64,000 nucleotides of DNA from Odoribacter sp. UBA944 (GTDB lineage: Bacteria > Bacteroidota > Bacteroidia > Bacteroidales > Marinifilaceae), in the NCBI GenBank assembly GCA_002293375.1, contig DBDA01000033.1, positions 42,058 to 106,057 on the forward strand, written 5' to 3'. Under the pieces are notes generated by a model. The model did no database searches, had not been told where the DNA came from, and saw nothing but the letters and a program-made list of their open reading frames with translations. A program made the translations under genes and the position numbers. Numbering within the stretch: the first letter of the stretch is position 1; each line of letters begins with the position of its first letter. Of this stretch, positions 25,715 through 35,730 are shown piece by piece.

Positions 25715-26323
25715 TTACTTGGAATACAATTCGACGATCAACTGTTCTTTGATATTTTCCGGAATGTCGCTTCTTTCCGGAACATTCAGCAGTTTTCCGC
25801 TCATGGAAGCAGCCTCCCACTCCAACCAAGAGTATTTGCTCGACCGATTACCCCGCAGAGATTCGCCGATCACTTCCAACGCTTTGGACTTCTCGCGCAC
25901 AGCCACAACGTCTCCCGGTCTTACTACGGCGGAAGGAATGTTGCAAACCCCGCCGTTCAGAGTAATATGCCGGTGAGAAACCAACTGACGGGCAGCAGCG
26001 CGGGTCGGGGCAACACCCAAACGGTACACCACATTGTCCAGGCGGCATTCCAGCATCTGCAGGAGGATCTCCCCGGTAATACCGCTCGCACGCTCTGCTT
26101 TCTCAAACAGATTGCGGAATTGTTTTTCCAGCAAACCGTACGTGTACTTTGCTTTTTGTTTCTCTTTCAACTGCACGCCGTATTCGGAAATCTTCTTCCG
26201 GCGACGAGCCATACCGTGCTGTCCGGAGGGATAGTTTCTCCGCTCCAGCGCTTTGTCCGGGCCATAGATCGGTTCACCGAACTTTCTTGCGATTTTGGAC
26301 TTAGGTCCTGTATATCTTGCCAT
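25715..26323 (-). CDS. rpsD: 30S ribosomal protein S4
   Basis: A 202-residue S4, a primary 16S rRNA 5'-domain binder. The N-terminal arm lacks the zinc-binding cysteines of the C+ form, and the S4 RNA-binding domain is clear ([28 protein letters not shown]). In E. coli S4 represses its own alpha operon; here it lies between rpsK and rpoA, in the same order as E. coli. Confidence 0.97.
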   Translation of the reverse strand: MARYTGPKSKIARKFGEPIYGPDKALERRNYPSGQHGMARRRKKISEYGVQLKEKQKAKYTYGLLEKQFRNLFEKAERASGITGEILLQMLECRLDNVVYRLGVAPTRAAARQLVSHRHITLNGGVCNIPSAVVRPGDVVAVREKSKALEVIGESLRGNRSSKYSWLEWEAASMSGKLLNVPERSDIPENIKEQLIVELYSK

Positions 26324-26358
26324 TCTGTTTCAATTTAGAATAATTCCACGTTCATTAA

Positions 26359-26748
26359 TTACACTCTGCGTCTTTTAGGAGGACGGCAACCGTTGTGCGG
26401 CAGCGGGGTTACGTCAATGATCTCAGCCACCTCGATACCGCTGGAATGAATGGCACGGATAGCGGATTCGCGACCGTTACCCGGTCCTTTAACATACACT
26501 TTTGCTTTTCTCATCCCCAGGTCATACGCCACCTTGGCACAGTCGCTGGCAGCCATCTGTGCGGCATAAGGGGTGTTTTTCTTGGATCCTCTGAATCCCA
26601 TTTTCCCTGCTGAAGACCAAGAGATCACCTGTCCGGTAGAATTGGTCAGGGAGATAATGATGTTATTGAAAGAGGAGTGAACGTGAGCTTGTCCAACGGC
26701 TTCCACTTTAACCAGCCGTTTTCTGTTTGATGTAGACTTCTTTGCCAT
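26359..26748 (-). CDS. rpsK: 30S ribosomal protein S11
   Basis: A 129-residue S11 of the 30S platform, near the E-site mRNA path. [32 protein letters not shown] and the C-terminal [16 protein letters not shown] are diagnostic. It is 12 bases after rpsM. Confidence 0.97.
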   Translation of the reverse strand: MAKKSTSNRKRLVKVEAVGQAHVHSSFNNIIISLTNSTGQVISWSSAGKMGFRGSKKNTPYAAQMAASDCAKVAYDLGMRKAKVYVKGPGNGRESAIRAIHSSGIEVAEIIDVTPLPHNGCRPPKRRRV

Positions 26749-26760
26749 AATTCAGTTCAA

Positions 26761-27138
26761 TTATTTCGTCGCCTTTTTCTTGTTGGCAACAGTTTTCTTC
26801 TTACCCTTTCTGGTACGGGCGTTGTTCTTGGTGCTCTGTCCTCTCACCGGCAATCCAAGCCGGTGACGAATCCCACGATAACAACCAATGTCCATCAACC
26901 GTTTGATGTTCATCTGGACCGCAGAACGCAACTCTCCTTCAACCTTGTACTCCGCATTGATGATTTTACGTACGGCTGCGAGTTGGTCGTCGTTCCAGTC
27001 TTTCACCTTCAGGTCATAATCGATGCCGGCTTCACTCAGGATAGTCCGGGCACTACTTCTACCTATACCAAAGATATAGGTCAAGGCTATTTCTCCTCTT
27101 TTGTTGGAGGGTAAATCTACACCTACGATTCTTGCCAT
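26761..27138 (-). CDS. rpsM: 30S ribosomal protein S13
   Basis: A 125-residue S13 of the 30S head, contacting the P-site tRNA and L5 through bridge B1b. [20 protein letters not shown] and [15 protein letters not shown] are diagnostic; the very basic C-terminal tail ([13 protein letters not shown]) is a little longer than in E. coli. Confidence 0.97.
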   Translation of the reverse strand: MARIVGVDLPSNKRGEIALTYIFGIGRSSARTILSEAGIDYDLKVKDWNDDQLAAVRKIINAEYKVEGELRSAVQMNIKRLMDIGCYRGIRHRLGLPVRGQSTKNNARTRKGKKKTVANKKKATK

Positions 27139-27167
27139 AAATCTGCTTTAAATTTAATTAATGAGGG

Positions 27168-27284
27168 TCACCCCTGACGTTGTTTAAACTTCGGGTTCTT
27201 TTTGTTGATGACGTACAAAACGCCTTTTCTTCTTACGATCTTACAATCGGCGCTTCGCTTCTTGACAGATGCTCTTACTTTCAT
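27168..27284 (-). CDS. rpmJ: 50S ribosomal protein L36 (zinc-free form)
   Basis: This 38-residue gene reads [20 protein letters not shown] and ends NPKFKQRQG. Only one cysteine (Cys14) remains of the CXXC...C...H zinc site of the C+ form, so it should not bind zinc. It lies between infA and rpsM as in most bacteria and is short enough to be missed by length filters. Confidence 0.93.
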   Translation of the reverse strand: MKVRASVKKRSADCKIVRRKGVLYVINKKNPKFKQRQG

Positions 27285-27302
27285 ACCAGCTTATATTAAA
27301 AA

Positions 27303-27524
27303 TTAATTCTTATACCTAAATGTGATGCGGCCTTTCGTCAGGTCATAGGGAGACATATCCACCTTTACCCGGTCGCCGGGTAGGATCTTGATGTAATGCA
27401 TCCGCATCTTGCCCGAAATATGGGCCGTGATCACGTGCCCGTTTTCCAGTTCAACGCGGAACATCGCATTGGACAACGCTTCCGTGATGACCCCATCCTG
27501 TTCTATTGACGGCTGTTTTCCCAT
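27303..27524 (-). CDS. infA: Translation initiation factor IF-1
   Basis: A 73-residue OB-fold protein binding the 30S A site. [36 protein letters not shown] and [11 protein letters not shown] are canonical. It sits 9 bases after map. Confidence 0.97.
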   Translation of the reverse strand: MGKQPSIEQDGVITEALSNAMFRVELENGHVITAHISGKMRMHYIKILPGDRVKVDMSPYDLTKGRITFRYKN

Positions 27525-27533
27525 ATACCCAAA

Positions 27534-28316
27534 CTAATTAGTACCTCTTAAAACTTCCTCTACATATTCAAACGACGAAAGGATATCCGCTTCCCGCTTG
27601 CCGACAGCCACCGTATGCTCAAAATGGGCGGAAGGCATCTTGTCCCGAGTTCGGACAGTCCACCCGTCCTTGTCCCAATAAACGTGGCGTTTTCCCATGT
27701 TGATCATCGGTTCAATGGCGATCACCATCCCCTCCTGCAACTTCATACCCTGTCCCCGCTTGCCGTAGTTCGGCACCTGGGGTTCCTCGTGCATTTTTCG
27801 TCCGACCCCGTGCCCGACCAACTCCCGGACCACCGTATAGCCGTTTGCTTCGCAATGGTTCTGCACAGCGTAGGCGATGTCCCCAACCCGAAGGCCCGCC
27901 ACAGCTTTCCCGATCCCTTTGTAGAGCGCCTCCTTTGTCGTCTCCAACAACTTTTTCAGCTCTGCTCCGACCTCCCCAACCTCAAAGGTATAGGCGCTGT
28001 CTCCGTAGAAACCATTCTTCAAGGTTCCGCAATCTATCGAAATCACATCCCCCTCTTTCAGGATCCGATCCGCAGAGGGCATTCCGTGCACCACTTCGTC
28101 GTTCACAGAAACACAAAGTGTATTCGGGAAATCGTTGTATCCCAGAAAACCGGGCTCGGCCCCGTGATCCCGGATAAACTCCTCCGCTATCCGATCCAAC
28201 TTTAACGTTGAAATCCCTGGGTGAATGTGCTTTGCCAATTCCCCCAGAGTTTTCCCGACCAAAAGATTACTTTCCCGAAGCAGTTCAATTTCCTCCGCTG
28301 TCTTCAAAAAAATCAT
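27534..28316 (-). CDS. map: Methionine aminopeptidase type I
   Basis: The 260-residue enzyme removes initiator Met from nascent proteins. The dimetal ligands of the M24 pita-bread fold are present: Asp in ISIDCGT and in YGDSAYTF, His in LVGHGVGRKMHEEP, Glu in IAIEPMI and Glu/His in SAHFEHTVAV. Location between secY and infA is common in Gram-positives and Bacteroidota. A 31-base gap separates it from secY. Confidence 0.96.
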   Translation of the reverse strand: MIFLKTAEEIELLRESNLLVGKTLGELAKHIHPGISTLKLDRIAEEFIRDHGAEPGFLGYNDFPNTLCVSVNDEVVHGMPSADRILKEGDVISIDCGTLKNGFYGDSAYTFEVGEVGAELKKLLETTKEALYKGIGKAVAGLRVGDIAYAVQNHCEANGYTVVRELVGHGVGRKMHEEPQVPNYGKRGQGMKLQEGMVIAIEPMINMGKRHVYWDKDGWTVRTRDKMPSAHFEHTVAVGKREADILSSFEYVEEVLRGTN

Positions 28317-28347
28317 GCCGCAAAAGTAATACTTTTCATCGATCCTA

Positions 28348-29688
28348 TCAATAGGCAGCCGGACCGGCAGGATTTTTCCCTTTGATCCGCCCCGATTTCA
28401 TCAGGCCGTCATAATGACGCATCAACAAATGGGATTCAATCTGCTGCAACGTATCCAATACCACTCCCACCAAGATCAACAGAGAAGTTCCGCCGTAAAA
28501 CTGCGCAAATTCGTTGTTCACACCGGCCATCATGGCAAATGCCGGCAAGATGGCGACAATCCCCAGGAAAATGGAGCCGGGTAGGGTAATTCTGGACATA
28601 ATGGTATCCAAGAACTCCATGGTTTTCCGACCCGGTTTAATACCTGGGATAAATCCGCCATTCTTCTTCATATCTTCCGCCATCTGCATCGGATTCACAG
28701 TGATCGCCGTATAAAAATAGGTAAATACCACGATCAGGACAAAGAAAGTTCCATTGTACCAAACTCCTGTAAAATTGGAGAAGGTCGCGGCAAACCAGGA
28801 CATTCCTTCCGAATCCGAGAAGTTGGCAAAAGAGATCGGCAACAGCATAATCGCCTGAGCAAAGATGATCGGCATAACACCGGCAGCGTTGATCTTTAAC
28901 GGAATGTATTGACGTACCCCGCCATACTGCTTATTACCAACCACCCGTTTGGCATATTGTACGGGAACTTTCCGGGTCCCCTGAACCAGCATAATAGTCC
29001 CGCAGAAGATAAAGAAAAGGAACACCAACTCTACCAACATCGCCACCAATCCTCCGCCTTGTTGCGATAAGCGGGCGGTTCCTTCGGCCACAGCTGCAAA
29101 AGGCAGGCGGGCGATGATCCCGATCATGATGATGATGGAAACTCCGTTCCCGATCCCTTTATCCGTGATCTTTTCCCCCAACCACAGTACAAACATGGAA
29201 CCCGCCGCCAGGATCACAACGGAAGAGAGCGTAAAAAAGGTTCCTTTGATGATAAAGTACTGCGGAGGGATCTGCGCATGCAGGTTGGTCAGGTAAGCCG
29301 ATCCTTGCAACACCAGAATGATCAGTGTCAGGTAACGGGTGATCTGGTTAATCTTACGCCTTCCGCTCTCTCCTTCACGCTGCATCCGCTGAAAATAGGG
29401 AACTACGATCCCCAACAACTGCACCACGATCGAGGCCGAGATGTAGGGCATAATCCCCAAAGCGAATACGGAAGCATTGGAGAAAGCTCCCCCGGAGAAC
29501 ATATTCAACAACCCAAGTACACCGGATTCTGTCTGTTCCTTCAGGGCGGTCAAGCCGGCAGGGTCGATGCCCGGCAATACGACTTCCGTTCCCAAACGGT
29601 ACACAGCTACCAGCCCCAAGGTCATCAAGATCCGGGTTCTAAGTTCTTCAATTTTCCAAATGTTCTTTAAAGTATCAACTAATTTCAT
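28348..29688 (-). CDS. secY: Protein translocase subunit SecY
   Basis: The 446-residue channel protein has about ten transmembrane helices. PYISASIVVQLL (helix 2 region), GIGNGVSIIIMIGI and the late cytoplasmic loop GGFIPGIKPGR are SecY signatures. It forms the inner-membrane translocon with SecE and SecG (secG is at 45874). I place the start at 29688 (MKLVDTLKN); ATG at 29706 would add six residues. Confidence 0.96.
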   Translation of the reverse strand: MKLVDTLKNIWKIEELRTRILMTLGLVAVYRLGTEVVLPGIDPAGLTALKEQTESGVLGLLNMFSGGAFSNASVFALGIMPYISASIVVQLLGIVVPYFQRMQREGESGRRKINQITRYLTLIILVLQGSAYLTNLHAQIPPQYFIIKGTFFTLSSVVILAAGSMFVLWLGEKITDKGIGNGVSIIIMIGIIARLPFAAVAEGTARLSQQGGGLVAMLVELVFLFFIFCGTIMLVQGTRKVPVQYAKRVVGNKQYGGVRQYIPLKINAAGVMPIIFAQAIMLLPISFANFSDSEGMSWFAATFSNFTGVWYNGTFFVLIVVFTYFYTAITVNPMQMAEDMKKNGGFIPGIKPGRKTMEFLDTIMSRITLPGSIFLGIVAILPAFAMMAGVNNEFAQFYGGTSLLILVGVVLDTLQQIESHLLMRHYDGLMKSGRIKGKNPAGPAAY

Positions 29689-29797
29689 ACGTTGTATTTT
29701 TCTCATTATGGCCGTATGGAACCCTTTGCAACAACATTTTCTTTGGCACTTGTCAGCATGCGGGTTTCATGGTCTGCTTTTATTAACCTGTCCCTGA

Positions 29798-30244
29798 TCA
29801 CAATACAACGGCAGAACCGCCGGCCGCTTCAATGGCGGCCACCGCCTTTTTGGAAAAAGCGTTCGCTTTCACCTCCAATTTGGCTTTCAGTACGCCGTCC
29901 CCCAGGACTTTCAGCAGATCATTTTTGGACATCAGGCCTGCATTGATCAGCACATTCCTGTCAACGACGGTCAGGCTGTCTCTTTCAGACAACTCCTGCA
30001 ACATGCCGATATTGATCGCTTTGTACTCTACCCGGTTGATATTTTTAAAGCCGAATTTAGGTACCCGTCTCTGCAAAGGCATCTGGCCACCCTCAAAACC
30101 GATCTTCTTTTTGTAACCGGATCTTGATTTGGCCCCTTTATGCCCTCTTGTAGAAGTACCTCCTTTTCCCGACCCCTGTCCACGGCCAATCCTTTTCTCG
30201 CTGTGCGTGGAGCCGTAAGCCGGTTTTAAGCTACTTAAATCCAT
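29798..30244 (-). CDS. rplO: 50S ribosomal protein L15
   Basis: A 148-residue L15, a late-assembly 50S protein. The Gly-rich N-terminal tail ([20 protein letters not shown]) is diagnostic. The start MDLSSLKPA at 30244 fits the family; an upstream ATG at 30271 overlaps rpmD. A 109-base gap follows before secY, larger than other gaps nearby; I see no promoter word in it. Confidence 0.96.
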   Translation of the reverse strand: MDLSSLKPAYGSTHSEKRIGRGQGSGKGGTSTRGHKGAKSRSGYKKKIGFEGGQMPLQRRVPKFGFKNINRVEYKAINIGMLQELSERDSLTVVDRNVLINAGLMSKNDLLKVLGDGVLKAKLEVKANAFSKKAVAAIEAAGGSAVVL

Positions 30245-30271
30245 TGTATATCTGTTAAAAACGTTCGACAA

Positions 30272-30454
30272 TTATTTTACTTCCTCCACCTTCACCAAGT
30301 GGTTTACTTTCGCCACCATACCCAGTATCTGCGGAGTAGCTTCGTGTTCGGCGCTGCTGTTGGTTTTTCCAAGGCCCAAAGCGGTTATGGTCCCGATTTG
30401 ACGCTTCGTGCTGCCGATCTTACTTTTTACCAAGGTAATTTTAATCTTTGTCAT
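30272..30454 (-). CDS. rpmD: 50S ribosomal protein L30
   Basis: A 60-residue L30 with KITLVKSKIGSTKRQIGTI and the conserved hydrophobic C-terminal strand ending MVAKVNHLVKVEEV. It binds 23S rRNA domain II/V. The gene is between rpsE and rplO, the standard spc order. Confidence 0.95.
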   Translation of the reverse strand: MTKIKITLVKSKIGSTKRQIGTITALGLGKTNSSAEHEATPQILGMVAKVNHLVKVEEVK

Positions 30455-30465
30455 CGTTCATCAAA

Positions 30466-30969
30466 TTAACCGTTAAACACTTTATCCAAACTGATGGTGC
30501 GTTGCCGCGCCACCGTACGGGCGTCTCTCATCTCCTTCAGAGCCAGGATGGTCGCCTTTACCAGGTTGTGCGGATTGGAAGAACCTTTGCTCTTCGCCAA
30601 CACGTCGCGCACCCCGGCGCTTTCCAGCACGGCGCGCATAGCACCCCCGGCCACCAGGCCGGTACCGGAAGAAGCGGGCTTCATAAACACATGCGCACCA
30701 CCGAAGCGGGCCACTTGTTCGTGTGGAATGGTTCCTTTCCGCACCGGTACTCTTATCAGGTTCTTCTTGGCGGCTTCTATCCCTTTGGAAATGGCCGTGG
30801 TGACTTCGTTGGCTTTACCCAAGCCCCAACCTACGACACCGTTCTCGTCTCCGACAACAACAATGGCCGCAAAACTGAACGTTCTACCTCCCTTGGTCAC
30901 TTTGGTCACACGATTGATCGCCACCAATCTGTCTTTCAATTCCAAGTCCGTATTAACTACTTTTTCCAT
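30466..30969 (-). CDS. rpsE: 30S ribosomal protein S5
   Basis: A 167-residue S5, involved in decoding accuracy and mRNA unwinding at the entry tunnel. [27 protein letters not shown] and [16 protein letters not shown] are diagnostic blocks. It follows rplR by 11 bases. Confidence 0.97.
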   Translation of the reverse strand: MEKVVNTDLELKDRLVAINRVTKVTKGGRTFSFAAIVVVGDENGVVGWGLGKANEVTTAISKGIEAAKKNLIRVPVRKGTIPHEQVARFGGAHVFMKPASSGTGLVAGGAMRAVLESAGVRDVLAKSKGSSNPHNLVKATILALKEMRDARTVARQRTISLDKVFNG

Positions 30970-30980
30970 TTCAGTTCCGT

Positions 30981-31337
30981 TTAAAAATTAAGACCTCCGT
31001 TCCGGGCGGCATCAGCCAACGCTTTTACCCTGCCGTGGTACAAATAACCGTTTCTGTCAAACACCACGGATTGAATACCTGCCGCTTTTGCCTTCTCGGC
31101 TATGGCAGCCCCTACGTGAGCAGCCTGTTCGGTCTTCGTGCCTTTCTGAGCGGCCAGTTCCTTGCACAAAGAGGAAACAGATAAAACCGTTTTACCTGTC
31201 GTATCATCGATCAACTGTACGGAGATCTGCGCATTAGAACGATAAACGCTCATCCGGGGCCTCTCGGTGGTTCCGGAGATAATCTTGCGGATTCTCCTCT
31301 TTATCCTCAGTCTTCTTTCTTCCTTCGTTAAAGCCAT
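30981..31337 (-). CDS. rplR: 50S ribosomal protein L18
   Basis: A 118-residue L18 that binds 5S rRNA with L5. [16 protein letters not shown] and [20 protein letters not shown] are diagnostic. Part of the spc order between rplF and rpsE. Confidence 0.97.
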   Translation of the reverse strand: MALTKEERRLRIKRRIRKIISGTTERPRMSVYRSNAQISVQLIDDTTGKTVLSVSSLCKELAAQKGTKTEQAAHVGAAIAEKAKAAGIQSVVFDRNGYLYHGRVKALADAARNGGLNF

Positions 31338-31359
31338 AACTTCCTACTTTCTTTAAAGA

Positions 31360-31914
31360 TTAAACTTTCGCTGACTTACCGGCTTTGCGGCGAACCTGTT
31401 CTCCTACGAAGCGTATCCCCTTCCCCTTGTAAGGTTCCGGTTTACGGAAAGAACGGATCTTAGCGGCCACCTGGCCAATCAGTTGCTTGTCGCAACTCTC
31501 CAGCGTAATGATCGGGTTGGAACGCTTCTCCGTAACCGCAGATACCTTCACTTCGGCAGGAATCTGCAAAAAGATGGCGTGAGAATATCCAAGCCCTAAC
31601 TCCAAAATCTGCCCTTCGGCATTCGCCCTGTATCCTACACCGACCAACTCCTGTTTGATCGTATAGCCTTCCGAAACACCCACGACCATGTTGTTGATGA
31701 GGGAGCGGTACAGACCGTGCATCGCCTTGTGGGGCTTCTCTTCCGTATGGCGCTTTACATTCACTATGTTACCGTTTACTTCAACAGTAAGGTTTTCATT
31801 TACTTTCTGGGTAAGTGTACCTTTCGGTCCTTTTACGGTGACGGTATTATCAGAGTCCACGGCTACCGTGACCCCCTGTGGTATATCTATCGGTAAATTT
31901 CCTATTCGTGACAT
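31360..31914 (-). CDS. rplF: 50S ribosomal protein L6
   Basis: A 184-residue L6 near the GTPase-associated centre. MSRIGNLPIDIPQGV and the C-terminal RKPEPYKGKGIRFVGE are family hallmarks. 19 bases after rpsH. Confidence 0.97.
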   Translation of the reverse strand: MSRIGNLPIDIPQGVTVAVDSDNTVTVKGPKGTLTQKVNENLTVEVNGNIVNVKRHTEEKPHKAMHGLYRSLINNMVVGVSEGYTIKQELVGVGYRANAEGQILELGLGYSHAIFLQIPAEVKVSAVTEKRSNPIITLESCDKQLIGQVAAKIRSFRKPEPYKGKGIRFVGEQVRRKAGKSAKV

Positions 31915-31933
31915 TGCTTCTTCACTTTATTCA

Positions 31934-32329
31934 TTAATACACGAAACACAATACTTCACCGCCCACATTTTTCCGGCGAGCTTCTTTGTCTGTCATCAAT
32001 CCGTAAGATGTCGAAAGGATGGCGATCCCCAATCCATTCAACACCTGCGGCATACTCTCCACATCGGTGTAACGCCTCAATCCCGGCTTGGATACACGCA
32101 CCAGCGACTTGATGGCTGGTACCTTGGATTCCGGGTGGTACTTCAAAGCAATCTTGATATTGGATTTGGCACCCTCCTGTTCGAACTTGTAGTTCAGGAT
32201 ATACCCTTTTTCCTTCAGAATCTTAGTCATCTCCCGCTTCATGTTGGAACCGGGGATATCAACAACCTTGTGGCCGGCACTTATCGCATTTCTCAAACGC
32301 GTAAGAAAATCTGCTATTGGATCTGTCAT
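31934..32329 (-). CDS. rpsH: 30S ribosomal protein S8
   Basis: A 131-residue S8, a primary binder of 16S helix 21. TDPIADFLTRLRNA and the C-terminal GLGIAILSTSYGLMTDKEAR are diagnostic. In E. coli S8 represses its own operon by binding mRNA at the rplE start, a position that here carries an unusual structured gap (33179-33359). Confidence 0.97.
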   Translation of the reverse strand: MTDPIADFLTRLRNAISAGHKVVDIPGSNMKREMTKILKEKGYILNYKFEQEGAKSNIKIALKYHPESKVPAIKSLVRVSKPGLRRYTDVESMPQVLNGLGIAILSTSYGLMTDKEARRKNVGGEVLCFVY

Positions 32330-32348
32330 TTCTGTTCCTTTTTAATCA

Positions 32349-32618
32349 TTACCAACTCGCTTTCTTCACTCCCGGAATCAACCCTGCGGAAGCCATCTCA
32401 CGGAACTGGATCCTGCTGATGCCGAACTGCCTCATATAGCCTCTCGGCCGGCCGGTCAATTTACACCTGTTGCGCAGGCGGTTCGGATTGGAATTCTTGG
32501 GAAGGAGGCTCAATCCGGCGTAATCTCCTTCTGCTTTCAGTTTTGCCCGTTTTGCTGCGTACTTTTCTACCAATTTTGCACGTTTCACTTCGCGGGCCTT
32601 CATTGATTCTTTTGCCAT
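32349..32618 (-). CDS. rpsN: 30S ribosomal protein S14 (zinc-free form)
   Basis: An 89-residue S14 of the long C- type: [18 protein letters not shown] carries a single Cys where the short zinc form has CXXC...CXXC. It matches rpmJ here, which also lacks its zinc site. It binds the 3' major domain of 16S rRNA. Confidence 0.96.
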   Translation of the reverse strand: MAKESMKAREVKRAKLVEKYAAKRAKLKAEGDYAGLSLLPKNSNPNRLRNRCKLTGRPRGYMRQFGISRIQFREMASAGLIPGVKKASW

Positions 32619-32629
32619 TTCGCTTTTTG

Positions 32630-33178
32630 TTAATTCTTTTTAAAAGGTAATCCAAATTCTCTGAGAAGCGCAAAACCTTCTTCGTCGGTATTGGCCGAAG
32701 TTACAAATGTGATGTTCATACCCGTGATCTTGTGCACGTTATCCAGCACAATTTCAGGGAATATGATCTGCTCTTCCAGACCTAATGTATAATTGCCTCT
32801 TCCGTCCAGCTTGCTTCCGATCCCCTTAAAGTCCCGGATGCGCGGCAGCGCGGAAGTGATCAATCTTTCCAAGAATTCGTACATACGTTCCTTGCGCAAG
32901 GTAACCCGCACACCGATCGGCATGTTCTTACGCAATTTAAAATTGGAAATGTCTTTGGACGACTTGGTGGTCACCGGCTTCTGTCCGGTGATCATCGCCA
33001 GTTCGTTGACGGCAAATTCCAATATTTTTTTGTCCTGAATAGAGGACCCCAATCCCTGGTTGATTACTATCTTCTCCAACCGGGGAGCCTGCATAACTGA
33101 CTTGTATCCGAACTCTTTCACCAGAGCCGGTACAACCTCTTCGTTATACTTTCTTTTTAAATTCGGTACGTAATTCAT
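32630..33178 (-). CDS. rplE: 50S ribosomal protein L5
   Basis: A 182-residue L5, a 5S rRNA binder and part of bridge B1b. [38 protein letters not shown] and [20 protein letters not shown] are conserved blocks. It is preceded by a 181-base gap with its own candidate promoter and hairpins, which is exceptional in this train. Confidence 0.97.
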   Translation of the reverse strand: MNYVPNLKRKYNEEVVPALVKEFGYKSVMQAPRLEKIVINQGLGSSIQDKKILEFAVNELAMITGQKPVTTKSSKDISNFKLRKNMPIGVRVTLRKERMYEFLERLITSALPRIRDFKGIGSKLDGRGNYTLGLEEQIIFPEIVLDNVHKITGMNITFVTSANTDEEGFALLREFGLPFKKN

Positions 33179-33229
33179 TTATTCATTAATAGTTATCGAT
33201 TCCCGATTACATCACACAATAAGTAATAC

Positions 33230-33249
33230 CTGAAAATTTAAATTTTCAG
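33230..33249. repeat. 20-bp perfect palindrome upstream of rplE
   Basis: CTGAAAATTT followed directly by AAATTTTCAG. In RNA it would form an 8-bp hairpin at most because there is no loop; in DNA it is a symmetric site. It lies just downstream of the candidate -7 box at 33254-33261, close to the predicted transcript start. Confidence 0.6.
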
Positions 33250-33253
33250 CCTG

Positions 33254-33261
33254 CAAAAATA
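33254..33261 (-). promoter_or_regulatory. Candidate internal promoter upstream of rplE
   Basis: The minus strand reads TATTTTTG, an exact TAnnTTTG word, inside the 181-base rplX-rplE gap. No TTG is placed 19-21 bases upstream, so strength is uncertain. It would start a transcript for rplE through rplQ. Confidence 0.45.
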
Positions 33262-33286
33262 CAACTATTTTTCAATTTATAACAGG

Positions 33287-33325
33287 GATTTACGATTTAT
33301 TACCCAGTCGCATCCATCGTAAATC
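33287..33325 (-). promoter_or_regulatory. Stem-loop in the rplX-rplE gap
   Basis: GATTTACGAT (33287-33296) and ATCGTAAATC (33316-33325) are exact reverse complements, giving a 10-bp stem with a 19-base loop. It lacks a T-tract on the minus strand. It may be an mRNA element for feedback control or processing; the function is inferred from position only. Confidence 0.5.
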
Positions 33326-33359
33326 AGGTAATTACAACGGTTCGTAAACCGAAAAATCC

Positions 33360-33683
33360 TTATTTCAATACTTCTCCGGATTTCCTAGCGAACCGGACCA
33401 ATTTACCCTTCTCACCCAGTTTACGTCCCACTTTGGTCGGCTTTCCGGTCGACGGATCGATCGCATTCAGGTTGGAAATATGGATCGGAGCCTCCTTTTT
33501 CAGAATACCCCCCTGTGGATTCTTCGCATTGGGTTTTGTGTGTTTGCTTACCATGTTGATGCCTTCCACGATCGCTCGCTCTTCGTTGGGCAGCATTTCC
33601 AGGACTTTGCCCTGTTTGCCTTTATCGACACCGGCATTCACGAAAACCACATCACCTTTCTTTATATGAAACTTTCTGTTCAT
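33360..33683 (-). CDS. rplX: 50S ribosomal protein L24
   Basis: A 107-residue L24, an early 50S assembly initiator with a KOW motif ([20 protein letters not shown]). Start at 33683 ([11 protein letters not shown]) is chosen; the open frame extends to 33701 and would add six residues. It precedes the long gap before rplE. Confidence 0.96.
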   Translation of the reverse strand: MNRKFHIKKGDVVFVNAGVDKGKQGKVLEMLPNEERAIVEGINMVSKHTKPNAKNPQGGILKKEAPIHISNLNAIDPSTGKPTKVGRKLGEKGKLVRFARKSGEVLK

Positions 33684-33709
33684 CTTGCTGTTTTTTATCA
33701 AAGGCTTAA

Positions 33710-34075
33710 TTACAATACTTCAGGCGCCAACGAAACAATTTTCGTATAGCCTTCACGAACTTCACGGGCTACCGGCCCGAAGATACGGGTACCCCTCATT
33801 TCACCGGCGTTGTTCAACAATACACAGGCATTGTCATCAAAACGGATGTAAGAGCCGTCGGGGCGACGGTACTCCTTGGAGGTACGCACGACAACTGCTT
33901 TGCTGACGGTACCTTTTTTCATTTCACCGCCAGGCAGGGCGTTCTTTACGGTCACAACGATCTTGTCGCCTACGCGGGCATATCTTTTCCGGGTTCCCCC
34001 CAGCACACGGATACACAACACCTCTCTGGCGCCGCTGTTATCTGCCACTGTTAATCTGCTTTCCTGTTGTATCAT
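33710..34075 (-). CDS. rplN: 50S ribosomal protein L14
   Basis: A 121-residue L14 at the intersubunit face (bridges B5 and B8). [16 protein letters not shown] and [12 protein letters not shown] are diagnostic. Confidence 0.97.
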   Translation of the reverse strand: MIQQESRLTVADNSGAREVLCIRVLGGTRKRYARVGDKIVVTVKNALPGGEMKKGTVSKAVVVRTSKEYRRPDGSYIRFDDNACVLLNNAGEMRGTRIFGPVAREVREGYTKIVSLAPEVL

Positions 34076-34077
34076 GA

Positions 34078-34332
34078 TTATTTCGCTCTTTCAATGATTT
34101 CAACTAATCTCCACCTCTTCATCTTGCTTAAGGGACGGGTCTCCATGATCCGCACGGTATCTCCGATGTTGCACTCATTTTTCTCATCGTGAGCCGTGAA
34201 CTTTTTGGTTTTGTTCACGAATTTACCGTAAATCGGGTGTTTCTCCTTGAACTGAACGGCAACCGTAATGGACTTTTCCATCTTATTGCTCGTCACCAGA
34301 CCGATACGTTCTTTCCTAAGATTTCTTTCCAT
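34078..34332 (-). CDS. rpsQ: 30S ribosomal protein S17
   Basis: An 84-residue OB-fold S17 binding 16S helices 7 and 11. [19 protein letters not shown] and [16 protein letters not shown] are diagnostic. Two bases separate it from rplN. Confidence 0.97.
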   Translation of the reverse strand: MERNLRKERIGLVTSNKMEKSITVAVQFKEKHPIYGKFVNKTKKFTAHDEKNECNIGDTVRIMETRPLSKMKRWRLVEIIERAK

Positions 34333-34336
34333 GACT

Positions 34337-34537
34337 TTACTTCTTTTCCGTTAATTCCCGTTTACGCAACTCTGTCATCATGCGGGCAATATCCTTCCGC
34401 TTTTCCCGGATCTGCATCGTGTTTTCAAGCGGAGTTACCGTATGGTTCATCTTCATCTTGTTCAGAGCGGCTTTTTCAGCAACTACCCTGTCTTTCAGAT
34501 CGTCCGTGGTCATTTCTATCACTTCTGAATTTTTCAT
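34337..34537 (-). CDS. rpmC: 50S ribosomal protein L29
   Basis: A 66-residue helical-hairpin L29 near the exit tunnel, a contact for SRP and trigger factor. [18 protein letters not shown] and [20 protein letters not shown] fit the family. Confidence 0.94.
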   Translation of the reverse strand: MKNSEVIEMTTDDLKDRVVAEKAALNKMKMNHTVTPLENTMQIREKRKDIARMMTELRKRELTEKK

Positions 34538-34574
34538 CTTTCCGTCAAATTAATTCGGTTCAACAATCGGACGA

Positions 34575-34994
34575 CTATTCGGAATAGTCGCGTCTAACCA
34601 CAAACTTTGTCGTAATCGGCAATTTCTGGGCGGCTAAGCGCAACGCCTCCTTGGCTACGGCGTACGGAACACCGTCCGCTTCAAAAAGAATGCGTCCCGG
34701 CGTAACCGGCGCCACAAATCCTTCGGGAGAACCTTTCCCCTTACCCATACGTACTTCGGCCGGCTTCTTGGTGATCGGTTTATCCGGAAATATACGGATC
34801 CATATCTGACCTTGACGCTGCATATACCGGGTAACGGCAATACGGGCGGCTTCGATCTGACGTCCTTCGATCCACTTGGATTCCAACGCCTTGATTCCAA
34901 AAGAGCCGAATGCCAGTTCATGCCCTCTCTGGGCATTCCCCTTCATCCTCCCTTTTTGGCTTCTTCTGTATTTAGTCCTTTTTGGCTGTAACAT
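34575..34994 (-). CDS. rplP: 50S ribosomal protein L16
   Basis: A 139-residue L16 that helps position A-site t[22 protein letters not shown] and [15 protein letters not shown] are diagnostic; the latter holds the loop that enters the peptidyl-transferase neighbourhood. Confidence 0.97.
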   Translation of the reverse strand: MLQPKRTKYRRSQKGRMKGNAQRGHELAFGSFGIKALESKWIEGRQIEAARIAVTRYMQRQGQIWIRIFPDKPITKKPAEVRMGKGKGSPEGFVAPVTPGRILFEADGVPYAVAKEALRLAAQKLPITTKFVVRRDYSE

Positions 34995-35001
34995 AACTCA
35001 C

Positions 35002-35727
35002 TTACTTTTTTCTTTTTTTGAAATTTTTCTTGCCGCCGGCATTGTTGGCGGGCATCCTGGCTTCCCGGGAAACCAGCAACGAATTCGGCACCAGTTCACG
35101 CTTGCCGTACACCTCGCCTTTGCAAATCCAGGTCTTGATCCCGATCAGGCCGTACGTCGTTAACGCTTCGGCATGCGCGTAATCAATATCCGCCCGGAAA
35201 GTATGCAACGGGATCCGGCCCTCCTTGTAAATCTCCGAACGAGCGATTTCCGCACCATTCAAACGACCGGCGATCAGGATCTTAACCCCTTCGGCACCCA
35301 TTCTCATAGTCGACTGGATCGCCATCTTGATGGCCCGGCGGTACGCCACGCGGCCTTCCAACTGGCGGGCAATGTTGTTGCCCACGATCACAGCGTCCAA
35401 TTCGGGGCGTTTGATCTCAAAGATATTGATCTGTACCTCCTTGTCGGTGATCTTTTTCAACTCTTCCTTCAGTTTGTCCACCTCCTGGCCGCCTTTTCCG
35501 ATAATAATACCGGGACGTGCCGTATTGATGGTGATGGTGATCAGCTTCAGTGTTCTTTCGATCACGATTTTTGCGATCCCGGCTTTGGCCAAACGAGCAT
35601 TCAGGTATTCGCGGATCTTGTAATCCTCTACCAGTTTATCCCCGTATTTCTTACCACCGAACCAGTTGGAATCCCATCCGCGGATGATTCCTAATCTATT
35701 GCTTATTGGATTAACTTTTTGTCCCAT
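35002..35727 (-). CDS. rpsC: 30S ribosomal protein S3
   Basis: A 241-residue S3 with a type II KH domain ([19 protein letters not shown]) forming part of the mRNA entry site. [13 protein letters not shown] is the canonical start. The C-terminus ends in a Lys-rich tail (KKNFKKRKK). Confidence 0.97.
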   Translation of the reverse strand: MGQKVNPISNRLGIIRGWDSNWFGGKKYGDKLVEDYKIREYLNARLAKAGIAKIVIERTLKLITITINTARPGIIIGKGGQEVDKLKEELKKITDKEVQINIFEIKRPELDAVIVGNNIARQLEGRVAYRRAIKMAIQSTMRMGAEGVKILIAGRLNGAEIARSEIYKEGRIPLHTFRADIDYAHAEALTTYGLIGIKTWICKGEVYGKRELVPNSLLVSREARMPANNAGGKKNFKKRKK

Positions 35728-35730
35728 GTG

